DNA of 64,000 bases from Blattamonas nauphoetae (Eukaryota; Preaxostyla; Oxymonadida): contig JARBJD010000006.1 in the NCBI GenBank assembly GCA_033064195.1, forward strand, positions 682,001 to 746,000, written 5' to 3'. Shown piece by piece: positions 32,478 to 42,035 of this stretch. The position numbers and the translations under genes were made by a program. The notes below the pieces were generated by a model. It searched no databases, had not been told where the DNA came from, and was given only the letters and a program-made list of their open reading frames with translations. The stretch's first letter is position 1. Each line of letters opens with the position of its first letter.

Positions 32478-35300
32478 ATGAGTCTGATAAGGACTCAATA
32501 TTCACCAAACAGTTCCAACAATAAGATCAAAGTCGGAAATGAATCCCTCTTAAGCTGGACAAGGAGAAAGAAAAAAAAGCACTCTGATCACTTGACACCC
32601 AATTTAATGACCACGAAACACAGAGGATTTTATTGTCTGTTTGTTTTTGATGAGCCTGAAGTTATTCGGAACAAGAATTCAAGCTGGCATGATCGATATC
32701 GCGTGTTCGAGTCATCTCCAACTCTACCAATTTATGCCTCGAACGACCTGACTAAGCCCCCATCATTCCCAACAAGACGAGAAGACTTTGGTCTTGTGGA
32801 AGTTTTACCAGACGAGACTCTGTCCAACTACAAACAAAGAGTGATTGAAATAGTCAGAACTCAGCCGCTATGTCGACGAATGTGGCGCCGTTTCAATGAT
32901 ACACCCATTCCCTCCGTGTTCAAACAGTCGGATTTATTTGGCACAAGCACACCGATTGACATACCCGCTCTGTGCCCAACTTCACCAAACCCAAGACAAA
33001 ACCCATCATCTTCTGGAACAAAGAATGAAGATTCGCTCGCTTCATCATCGATGATGGGAATAAATGCCCCTATCTCTCACAGGAATGCTGTGTATTCACA
33101 CTATCCCTTCGACCCGCTTCGGATCTTCCATCTTCTCCCAAAACCTGACGAGCCCCCTCTCAGCGAATTCGCCAGCACATTCTCTGATGCCAGCAAGTCT
33201 TCTAACACCGGCAAGTCCTCAGACATCAACAAATTGTTGGACACCAGCATGTCTTCCGACTTCAGCAACTCTTCAGTTTCCCAAGCGTCTCCGTCCGATA
33301 AATCTGCCATTGGACACCCAATGGAGCTTTTTTGTCGAATTCCCTCCCTCAAACTTGATGCTCACTCTTTCCACACTTATTCGGTGTCTATTTGTCAGAC
33401 ACCGTCCATCCTCCAACGACCATTCTCCAAACATCTGAATCCAACGTATTCTCCGTCCGAAAGTCAGAATCAATACCCTCGTTATTATCAACCCATCAAT
33501 ACCCCAGCTTACCCATTCCATACTCCATATGCCAAACACTCAGCTCTTCCCATTCCTTATTCAAGCCCACTCACACCTGCTACTGACTATCACGGTACTC
33601 CAACATCATATTTTCTGAATTTACCGAAAGACCAACAACTCATCCAATCATTTATTGACTTAGACTCTCTAAACTCTGATCATCTCTGCTCTGCCATCCT
33701 CGATGAGATCCCATCTGGAAATCTTCCTGTTCTTCTCTTCCTCGTTCCTGCCCAGCTCCATCTCTATCCAATACACACCCCAGACACAACAAACGAGGAC
33801 CAGACCATCCTTTCAGCGATGACACAACAAACACCGCGTCTTTCCACCTCCCTTGCCTCACCCGTCCCAAAAGACAACTTGTTCAGCAGTGTGGCAGGAG
33901 TGCTCACGCAAGGCAGACGGATTGTGTCGCAGAGTGTGTTCTCCGCGACGGAAGACTGGCACTACATGCTGGACAAGCTCAACTCGATCATACGCCCTTC
34001 AATCGAGAGGGTTCAGGTGGGTTGGGATGACGCCCACCAACCCATCGTCACGTTGGATCGGATGAATGGGTCAGGGGTCGATGTCCGAGCGTTCGTGATA
34101 GACCATACTTTCTGTGAGCTTGCTCGGTTGATGCGAAGACCAACCATCGCCGACCTCCTAATTCGGTCATCCCCTCATTTGGTCGAACACATCAAAATCC
34201 ATCCAAGGATCGAAACATTGACACTCAACGCAGACGTGAAAGCACAGCTCATCCCGCGTCTCCTCCCGCCCAGCGACCAGAAGCTGAAATATCTGCGCCT
34301 CCTTCGAGTTGCTGCACATCTCAATCAGATCGCCCCGGCAAACGCGCGGAACTTCGCCCGTCTCTCCGCTGCTTCGCTTCTTCCGCAATACTCTTCGCAT
34401 TTCGACATTCCTCTTCATTCACAAGACAAACTTCGGTTCGAAGAGTTCATCCAACACTTTCTTGATTTCTTCGTTCACATCATTCTCACCGAAGCGAAGA
34501 AACTCGCCGAGTTAGGAGAAGCCAACCAGATCAATGCTCTCATCGCCAGACTTTCCGTTCCCGATCAGTCTGTTTATGAACGCGCGCTTCTCACGGTCGC
34601 TCCAGCGATAGATGCGATTGCCGACTATGCACACACCACAATTCTAACGAAGCCGAAGACGGTGTCTGAGATTGTTCCGATGGTTGAGCTTCTTCCTTCG
34701 CAGCTTTCGGTTTGGGACGAATCGGGACTGAATGTGGAGCAAATCGAGATCGACCAAGACACGCTGGCGGCCGTCAACACCGAGGCCGAGATTTGGAGGA
34801 AAGAGAAAGAGAAACAGAGACAAGAAGAGGCGAAATCGATTGAACAGATTCACGAAATCAGAGGGCCTGAAAGGGAGACCTTTGAAGAACGCCCGATGCC
34901 TCCACCATCACCCATCGACGTCTTGTCACCCATCAATTCCCCGAAACTGAGAAAAGGCAAAAAATCGCCGATGAAGCCACCAGAATCTGTTGCTGATTTG
35001 AGAGCTCTCGATTCCGATCCAAATCATTCAATCGGTTCTATCATCGAGCCAAGGCAGGAGACAATTGAGTGTGCAGACGCGATTTCTAAAATCATTCATG
35101 ATCCAAACAATCTGATGACCGAAGATGAGATCAGTGATGATCCGTACAGACAGCTGAGAACTGACACGTCACCTGAAGAACCATTCAATCAGTCAGGTTT
35201 ATTGGCTTCTTCCAACTATCTTCATCCTGATTCCAATCCTTCTCTGATCACCAGGCATCTGAGTAGTCCCATCAAAATAGGTAAAACTGGGATCAATTGA
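32478..35300 (+). CDS. Large unrecognised protein, 940 residues
   Basis: One uninterrupted frame from an ATG at 32478. An N-terminal conserved-looking block (HRGFYCLFVFDEPEVIRN, then FGLVEVLPDETLSNYKQRV) is followed by a Ser/Pro/Tyr-rich disordered region. That region contains a short repeat of SSD/SSN units around residues 240-275. Next comes a long helical region (LKYLRLLRVAAHLNQI, ARLSVPDQSVYERALL), a charged coiled segment (EAEIWRKEKEKQRQEEAKS) and an acidic tail. The absence of introns over 2.8 kb is notable beside its intron-rich neighbours. I do not recognise the family. Confidence 0.7.
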   Translation: MSLIRTQYSPNSSNNKIKVGNESLLSWTRRKKKKHSDHLTPNLMTTKHRGFYCLFVFDEPEVIRNKNSSWHDRYRVFESSPTLPIYASNDLTKPPSFPTRREDFGLVEVLPDETLSNYKQRVIEIVRTQPLCRRMWRRFNDTPIPSVFKQSDLFGTSTPIDIPALCPTSPNPRQNPSSSGTKNEDSLASSSMMGINAPISHRNAVYSHYPFDPLRIFHLLPKPDEPPLSEFASTFSDASKSSNTGKSSDINKLLDTSMSSDFSNSSVSQASPSDKSAIGHPMELFCRIPSLKLDAHSFHTYSVSICQTPSILQRPFSKHLNPTYSPSESQNQYPRYYQPINTPAYPFHTPYAKHSALPIPYSSPLTPATDYHGTPTSYFLNLPKDQQLIQSFIDLDSLNSDHLCSAILDEIPSGNLPVLLFLVPAQLHLYPIHTPDTTNEDQTILSAMTQQTPRLSTSLASPVPKDNLFSSVAGVLTQGRRIVSQSVFSATEDWHYMLDKLNSIIRPSIERVQVGWDDAHQPIVTLDRMNGSGVDVRAFVIDHTFCELARLMRRPTIADLLIRSSPHLVEHIKIHPRIETLTLNADVKAQLIPRLLPPSDQKLKYLRLLRVAAHLNQIAPANARNFARLSAASLLPQYSSHFDIPLHSQDKLRFEEFIQHFLDFFVHIILTEAKKLAELGEANQINALIARLSVPDQSVYERALLTVAPAIDAIADYAHTTILTKPKTVSEIVPMVELLPSQLSVWDESGLNVEQIEIDQDTLAAVNTEAEIWRKEKEKQRQEEAKSIEQIHEIRGPERETFEERPMPPPSPIDVLSPINSPKLRKGKKSPMKPPESVADLRALDSDPNHSIGSIIEPRQETIECADAISKIIHDPNNLMTEDEISDDPYRQLRTDTSPEEPFNQSGLLASSNYLHPDSNPSLITRHLSSPIKIGKTGIN

Positions 35301-35715
35301 TGTCAGTGCCTAAATTTGGACTGAGATCAAATTTCAACTCTTTTCCTTTGAGATTTTCTCATTATCACTTCATTAATCATGTTCAATTCACTTCTTGTTT
35401 TCACATAATGCTCTTCAATATTTCAGACAGCTCTTATTTCCCAAAAACACGCACGATCACAATCACCAACACTTCTTTTTTCGATGTATTCCCTTCATTG
35501 ACTTTAGTCAGTGAGAAAAAACCATCAAAGAAGACATAATAACGCATTATCGACTTGTTTTAATAATTATTGTTGTAGAACAAACTGAAACAGCAGCACC
35601 CAAAGTTTGCATTTTCATGATCTATGAAGTGACCATTTTCCTTTTTACTTTTTTTTCCATTCAAATATCATATATAAGAAGACTTTTTTGAAATGAAAGA
35701 AACGAAATGGTATTG
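35301..35715. other. Spacer before the phosphatase gene
   Basis: An AT-rich stretch with no open frame of note. It probably contains the promoter and a small first exon of the phosphatase, since the phosphatase frame opens at about 35717 without an ATG, just after a TTGTAG that could be a splice acceptor. Confidence 0.4.
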
Positions 35716-35716
35716 T

Positions 35717-38700
35717 AGGTATTTAGTGGGATCAGATCCGACTGGGATCACTGGGATCAAATCAGAAGCCTGCTGATCACTTCTCAACAACAAGAAGAGA
35801 CCTCACACGACACACTCGTCTCAGTGCCACATCCAGCTGAGCCAGACATCCCTCTCAACAGAGACGCATCGAATCTCCAACCTGTCTCCACACTCCAACT
35901 ATTCCAGCCGGTTCTGACCCATCTCATCGATGTGTTGGATCGAAAAAAGCAACAAGTTTTGAACCACACCATCCCATTTCCAGTGTCGCAGATCACCGAC
36001 CCGGATTTGGAAAAGCTTGGTGACGTTCTCATTGCTGGATACTTTGTGTTGAGAGAGCTGCAGCCGAGAAGCAGATTGTTCGCACCTGCCATCACTCGAG
36101 AACAGTTTCACTCACTCGACAGAATCATCAAGAAACTGATCAACACATACCCCGTACTGAACGTTCTCACTCTGCACCAGCTGTATCTCATCTGGCTCAG
36201 ACACAACGAAGAGATCGCGTTTGACACCAACAATCAGATTTGGGAGGAGAACAGACAGAGAGTCAGAGAATCTGTCAACGCGTGGTTTCGATATTGTTTA
36301 GTCAAACTTTCTGAAGAGAACAGAGAACACTTCAACCTGTGGCTATCTCCGTCTCTCCAAATGACAACACTCCAACTCCTCTCGGACGATCCAGAAGTGC
36401 AACGATTGGACATGAATGAAACCACACTCCGCGATTATTTCATCGCCGATGTTGCTGCACATCTGTACACCCTCCTTCCATTCGACATCACCCCAACAGA
36501 CATCGATGGCTTCATCGAAGAAGAAGAGGAGCGAGCACATGCCAAGCCAGGATCTGACCTTCAGTGCAAAGAGAAGGGCGATAATCTCCGAATGAAGCTG
36601 ATGGTCTTGCAGATGCTTGCAGAATATGAAACTCGACTCTCACTTTTTGGAATGCATCTTCAACCAAAATTCCAAACAGAGAACTTTCCCAACCAGAATC
36701 TTCCCCAACACTCCCCCATCTCTGAAAACCACAACCCATGCCCACTCTGGGATTTCGAGAGTGTCCAATCACTCATACAGAATCAGGAGGAAATACACAC
36801 GGCTCAGGGACAGCTGATCCGTCGCCTCAGACGAACAATGGCCCTCCTCAATCTCTCCCCCTACGGCCCCATTCTTTCATCGGACGGATCTGAGAATTCG
36901 TCTGTCTCCTCTCTCCTCGTCCAAACTCCAACAAATCCCTTCACTGACAACATCATCACACCCGATCTGCTTCGATGGTGTGTTACTCGAAAGGCAGTTT
37001 GGCAGAATCACACCATCATGGAACGACACCAGCCACGCCACGCTCACCTCGTCCCCTGCCACAGTCACTGCCACCCCGTCGCGAAGATTGTTGCGTCTGG
37101 TTTCCCAATCTACGCCACGTTCCACCATCACGACAGATACATCCCATCTCTCACCCACAATCGAGACTGCCAAGAAATGAATTTGCCTGTTGAGCCTCGA
37201 CCTCTCGTGCTCTCGGGAAAAACGCAAGTCCTCACACAGACGTACTTTCTGTGCTCCTCTCCGACATCTCTGACGAATGGGATCTCAACGATCTTCGATC
37301 CACGTCGCTTTGTCTCCTTCCCCTCACACATTCACGGAGGAGCGAAATGGCTTCTCAACTTCGGCCTTCTCAGAAGCGAAGATTCCCGCTATGTCTCCCT
37401 CCCCGGAACACCCGAGGCAGTGCAGGCGATGACGCCGGACGATCTGCATGCCATCCGAATGCAACTCCAACTTCTCTCGAATGGATTTAGCCCTGGCCGT
37501 CTCTACGAGCTGGGCAGATTGAGAATCGATAAGAATCAGCAATATAATCCCACCGATCTTGGATATCTTCTGTACAGAGACGGTCACATTATTCTCGAAT
37601 CGATGGAATATATCCAGTTTGGCGCTACCATGATGTTCTTAAACGGGAGCACTTTTTCGCGTTTTCTCCTCCTCGCTCAGCAGCATTTCGGATTCTATGA
37701 CTGGGGATACTGCAAACGCCCAGGGACGACTGATGGAGAGTACAGAGGTGTGGAGGAGATCACATTGGAGTGTGGAGACGTGACGCAGCTTCACCAACCA
37801 TCCGACGTGGTGGGACAAGAGAGTGTGCGCGGGCTGTTTGTGGTGGGCGACATCCACGGCAACCTGAACGCCGCGTTGTGCTGTTGTGACGTGATTGACG
37901 TGATAGTCAAACAACCACCTGGACAAGCCGCCATCGTCTTCTGCGGCGACTACATCGACAGAGGCCCATATTCAGTCGAAGTGCTCGTCATCCTCCTTCT
38001 TTATCGAATGCGATATCCACAACACGTCTTCCTCGTGCATGGCAATCACGAATCGAGCATGCTCAATCATCCGTATTCACAAACACAAAACGGAGTCAGC
38101 GTGACATCCACCTGGGATGGACTTTTCAACAAGATGTTTCCAACTCGAGAACACGGAGAGCATCCTTTCACGCGTCTCCTTCTCGACCTTTTCAAAGCAA
38201 TGCCGTCGGCAGTTCTCTGCACACTCAGACACACATCCATTCAAAATGAGACTCCAACAGTCGAGTCAAGACGAGTTCTGTGTCTGCATGGCGGACTAAG
38301 CAGCATCTTCCCCATCCCCAACCTCCAACAAATCATCAACCATCCCACCATCATGGACGACTCGTACGCTCCATCGGCTGAGATCACCCAAAAATTCCTC
38401 GCGCATTGGAATAGACGAACAGAACATTATTCTTTCCATTTCTCAGCCAGTAATACTGATCCGTCCGCGGCTGATGAACCGTGGCAAAAAAGGCCCCGAT
38501 TCTCGCCTATCACCACACGTGCCTTCATGGCAGCGAATCGCATCGATCTCATCTTGCGTGGACACGAATACCCGATGAATTCGGAAGGAACCACAGAATC
38601 ACACGACGGAGCGATCATAACCAGCTTCGGGACGTTCGATTATTCACCTTCGACATATCTGTATCATAAATATCAAGTTCCCGTCGAACTAGGTCGAATT

Positions 38701-39108
38701 GTGGATCCTCAGATGTTCTGGATGGATGACAATTATCGAGCGAGTAGTTGGAATGGGGCGATGCAGTGGCTTTCTCTGAAGAGACTCGGAACAACAGATC
38801 CAGACCCACTCTCACTGATTGTGAAAGCGAAGAAGGAAGCAGAAGAGCTTCATCAATCTCTCAGACAGAATCAACAGTTGACGGAAAGGATCAGCTCAGA
38901 TACCTTCGAACGACAGATCAACAACCCAACAGCCAGCTTCACGTTCACTTCAACACACGCACGCGCCCAGAATGATATTCATCCTGTTCTTTCCAACGCA
39001 GATGGTGGAATGAACAGTGAACCAGATGCAATCACATCGTCAGCAATCGTCTTCACGATGAAGACGATTCATTTTGATTCTATTGTCAAGATGTTGAGCC
39101 AAAAGTAA
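35717..39108 (+). CDS. PPP-family serine/threonine phosphatase with long N-terminal extension
   Basis: The catalytic domain lies in the C-terminal half, with all PPP signatures: VVGDIHGNLNAAL, FCGDYIDRGPYSVEV, LVHGNHESSML, LCLHGGLSS and LILRGHEY. These residues hold the two metal ions and the phosphate, so it should be an active metallophosphatase. About 620 residues before it are not a known family. They are helical at first (DPDLEKLGDVLIAGYFVL), then Pro/His rich, with a VSFPSHIHGGAKWLLNFGL block close to the catalytic part. The frame opens without an ATG before 35824, so a small upstream exon is likely. A short tandem ACTGGGATC repeat lies at 35735-35760. The tail after the catalytic domain is helical and Gln rich. 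PP1/PP2A-like versus PP5/PP7-like cannot be settled by eye. Confidence 0.85.
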
Positions 39109-39641
39109 TTTTAAATCACATTTCTTGCAACTCGTCCTCAACCTTTCTTTTTCAAAGGTGAAGGCAGATGACAAGTTTAAGTCATGAATCAACACAGATT
39201 GAAGAATGAAATGTGGCAGATTGGAGGAGATTGTGGTCATTCCTAATAAAAAGTGAAAGACGTTCTAAAGCAAAGATCAGAAGTTAAGTGGATCAAACCC
39301 TGCTTGTCTGCAAAATATGAACAGGAATACACACAAACATTGCGCTGGGTTGAGATTGCGATGTGAAAATGATAGAACCAATTGACAAACATTCTGCGAT
39401 TGTTTGAAAAGTCAACAGGAAAGGCAGTTGCTGAAACAATGATAAAAGAAACAGACTGACTGAAGAGGGAGAGAAGATATGGATCAGAAGAACTTTTGCA
39501 CACCTCCTATGGAGAGATGTACGAGAAGATGAGAGAGAAACAATCTTAAGAAGAAGAACAAGGACATACAGCCTTTGGAGAGATGAAAAAGAAGAAGAGA
39601 TACACTCTGAACAAATCTGAAAAGAGACGAGAACACACATA
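39109..39641. other. Spacer between convergent phosphatase and coiled-coil genes
   Basis: A minus-strand open frame of 168 residues overlaps here, but it is hydrophobic-biased with no signal and is likely noise from purine-rich plus-strand sequence. No other feature is seen. Confidence 0.35.
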
Positions 39642-40145
39642 TCACTGAATAGAGGGAGGACCATCAGAGAATACAGTGGAGATGAACACAATCTGAATAA
39701 AAGGAAGAAACACTCGATCTGGAAGATTAAGACCGCGACCTGAAAAGAAAGAAGACAAACGGCCCAGTCCGTACTTGATTCCTTTTCGGAGGCATTCATT
39801 CTCCATTTGAGTTTGCACTTCTTCGATTTGAGATCGAAGACTTGATGTCGTTGAAGAGATGGACGAATTGGTTTGTTGAATTTGTTGTAGCTCGTTGGAG
39901 ATCTGAGAGAGTTGAGAAGAAAGAGAAGAGATCAGGTTTTGATGGGAACTTTGGACTTCTTCATTTTTCTTCTTTTCGTTCTCGATTCTTGTTGTCAGTC
40001 CAGCGATGGTTTCATTCTGTTGATGAATGTGATTCGTCAGTTGTGATATCAATTGGTCCTGTTGATCTACTCGATTTTGGAGTGTTTGTTTATGCTTTTT
40101 CAATTCATTCACGTCTGCCACAAGTTGTCGGAAATCCTCGTACTA
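39642..40145 (-). CDS. Small coiled-coil protein (partial, exon)
   Basis: The frame opens at a TACATAG splice-acceptor-like site and reads YEDFRQLVADVNELKKHKQT, continuing as a strong heptad coiled coil (QDQLISQLTNHIHQQNETIA, ISSLSSQLSQISNELQQIQQ) to about residue 130. The last 30 residues may be intron or tail. An upstream exon with the start codon should lie in 40146-40508 but is not resolved. The Gln/Asn-rich coil suggests a structural or tethering role; no family is named. Confidence 0.5.
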
Positions 40146-40508
40146 TGTAGTTACAGAATTGAATGAAAAATCAGGAAACGAAAGAAGAGGACAGACAAAA
40201 TCATGTGAAATAGCTGATGTCTCGATTTGTGTTCCGGGAGATTGATCTGAGATCATGCAACTTTTTATTATGGCACGTGACGCGCAAAAATCCAACACTG
40301 TCTCGATTGGATCGATAGATTCTGATCAAATGGTCCGTCCAGAATCCTCTCCTTTCCGATGTAGGATTCAAAAACAAACACACAGCTATGAGGACACATC
40401 AATTTTTCTCAAACTGCACCTCATTTATCCCTGCCAAAAATATAGTTCTAAATTGGAGTAAAATTTTATGAAAACTCATTAATCTGATTAAATGATTCAG
40501 GGTCGCAT
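40146..40508. other. Spacer between coiled-coil and acyltransferase genes
   Basis: No confident gene. It probably contains the missing 5' exon of the coiled-coil gene and the 3' flank of the acyltransferase. Confidence 0.35.
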
Positions 40509-41645
40509 CTACAAAGATACCTTTTGACCCGAATTAACAGCTTCTACTTGCATCAAGGCCTCCTCCCACGTGATCTGTTCCTCCCAAACCCGACATTGCA
40601 CGCGATTGTGGGGGACGTCGAGATCAGGTCTGTAGTCCACGCCCATAAAGTTTGCAATGTATTTCCCGACATTGTCGGCATAGAGCTGTGGGTTGGCCTT
40701 TTCTTCTTTCGACGGGATGTAGAGATCAAGGATGTGGTATTCTGCACGATTGAAGAACTGGCATCCTGCTTCGAAGATGACTTGGGTAAAGCAAGGCGAG
40801 CACCAGCTGAGACAGTGGTATTTGTAAGGGTAGATCTGTGCAATGGGTCGGACTGGAACGCCTGCTACGAACGCTCCTTTATGGAACTTGGCGACACACG
40901 AACCGTTGGAGTTAGTGCCTTCTGGATACACCATAACAGCGTGTTCGTTCGGATCGGTCGAGTTCTGACGTTCGATGAGGGCTTCCACGGTGGATTTCGC
41001 CTTTCCTGATCCATTTCTGTTGTCTGTTGATGCAATTGCTCGCATTTGCTTCAAAACAAAACCAAGAATAGGAGAGTCCATGAGCGCTCTGGTTGTGAGG
41101 ACTGATGGTGTTCCAAGAAATGATGAGCCGATTATCCCGTCAAACATCGAATTATGGTTCGCCACCATTGTATAGTGCTCGTTAAAGTCGAATGGTGGTC
41201 GTTCCGGGTCTGCTTTCTGCCCTTTCTTTGGTTTTGTGTTGTCGACCACTTTTGGGATTATGGCGAAAATTAAACATGTGAGAATAGCACTCGAACGAAG
41301 AATGAAACGGCCAAGAGCTCGCCGCCACTTTGGAGGGGGGTTATCCCAATTCTGTTTGAGAATGACATGACGTGATGAGAATGGGACATACCGAGTGGCC
41401 CAAGTAGGCGAGACGGAGGAAGATATACAGAAACACAAACAGCAAAAGGAAGAGGATAACACGAGCCAGAGCAATGAGAGGACCTGGAAAGATCCATCTC
41501 TTGAAAAAGCGGTACCATTTCTGTTGGGGGTGAAAGTGAAAGGAAAGAAACCGGTCCTGGGAGAGGGAGTGTGTAAAACTTTAATTGGGGATGGTGCAGA
41601 AGGCGTTGGTGGTTGATAGGGTGCGGATTTGCATACATGGAACAC
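40509..41645 (-). CDS. PlsC-family lysophospholipid acyltransferase
   Basis: Three exons: 41645-41580 (MFHVCKSAPYQPP), 41520-41392 and 41351-40509, with 59-nt and 40-nt introns. Reading through the introns gives a false frame. The second exon holds a clear membrane helix (LIALARVILFLLLFVFLYIF), and exon 3 has a second (ILTCLIFAIIP). Catalytic motif I is NHNSMFDG (HX4D), and motif III is VYPEGTNSNG (EGT). These transfer an acyl chain from acyl-CoA to a lysophospholipid, as in LPAAT/LPCAT enzymes of the ER membrane. Length (about 345 residues) is typical. The exact substrate cannot be told from sequence; the GTNSNG segment resembles LPCAT-like members. Confidence 0.85.
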   Translation of the reverse strand: MFHVCKSAPYQPPTPSAPSPIKVLHTPSPRTGFFPFTFTPNRNGTAFSRDGSFQVLSLLWLVLSSSFCCLCFCISSSVSPTWATRYVPFSSRHVILKQNWDNPPPKWRRALGRFILRSSAILTCLIFAIIPKVVDNTKPKKGQKADPERPPFDFNEHYTMVANHNSMFDGIIGSSFLGTPSVLTTRALMDSPILGFVLKQMRAIASTDNRNGSGKAKSTVEALIERQNSTDPNEHAVMVYPEGTNSNGSCVAKFHKGAFVAGVPVRPIAQIYPYKYHCLSWCSPCFTQVIFEAGCQFFNRAEYHILDLYIPSKEEKANPQLYADNVGKYIANFMGVDYRPDLDVPHNRVQCRVWEEQITWEEALMQVEAVNSGQKVSL

Positions 41646-42035
41646 AATAAATAGATCCAGCCCATACTGTCGGAAAAGACTGAATAAGTTCAGTCTTGTC
41701 CTTCCAAAATGGATTCAATTAATGAAAAGTGGTTTCAAAAAACAATGTAATGCTTAGAGAACGTGTCTGTTCAATTCTCAACGCACCCTTTTCCTATCAT
41801 TGTTCGATGAAATGTTTCTGGTTCTTTTTCGGCTGGTTCAACTCTGTCGTCTTCAGTCGGAACCTGAATTCGAGGTCCATCACTTCGGAGGAGATTGAAC
41901 ACATGAGTTTTCTGCATTTTCGAGAAAGAACTCGGATAAATCAAACGATATCCCATGATGGTGCAAATAGACTCTGAAGTAAGGAGAATGCAAGTTGCTA
42001 TCTGATTTATATTGCTTTGAAAACGTGCGACGAGT
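41646..42035. other. Spacer between acyltransferase and kinase-Ubl genes
   Basis: About 390 bp containing the acyltransferase promoter region (upstream of 41645) and the kinase-Ubl 3' flank. Short open frames here have no domain features. Confidence 0.4.

Noticed and set aside
39293-39799. 168-residue minus-strand hydrophobic frame
   Set aside because: It overlaps the coiled-coil gene in a different frame and reflects purine-rich plus-strand sequence; no membrane-protein pattern persists.
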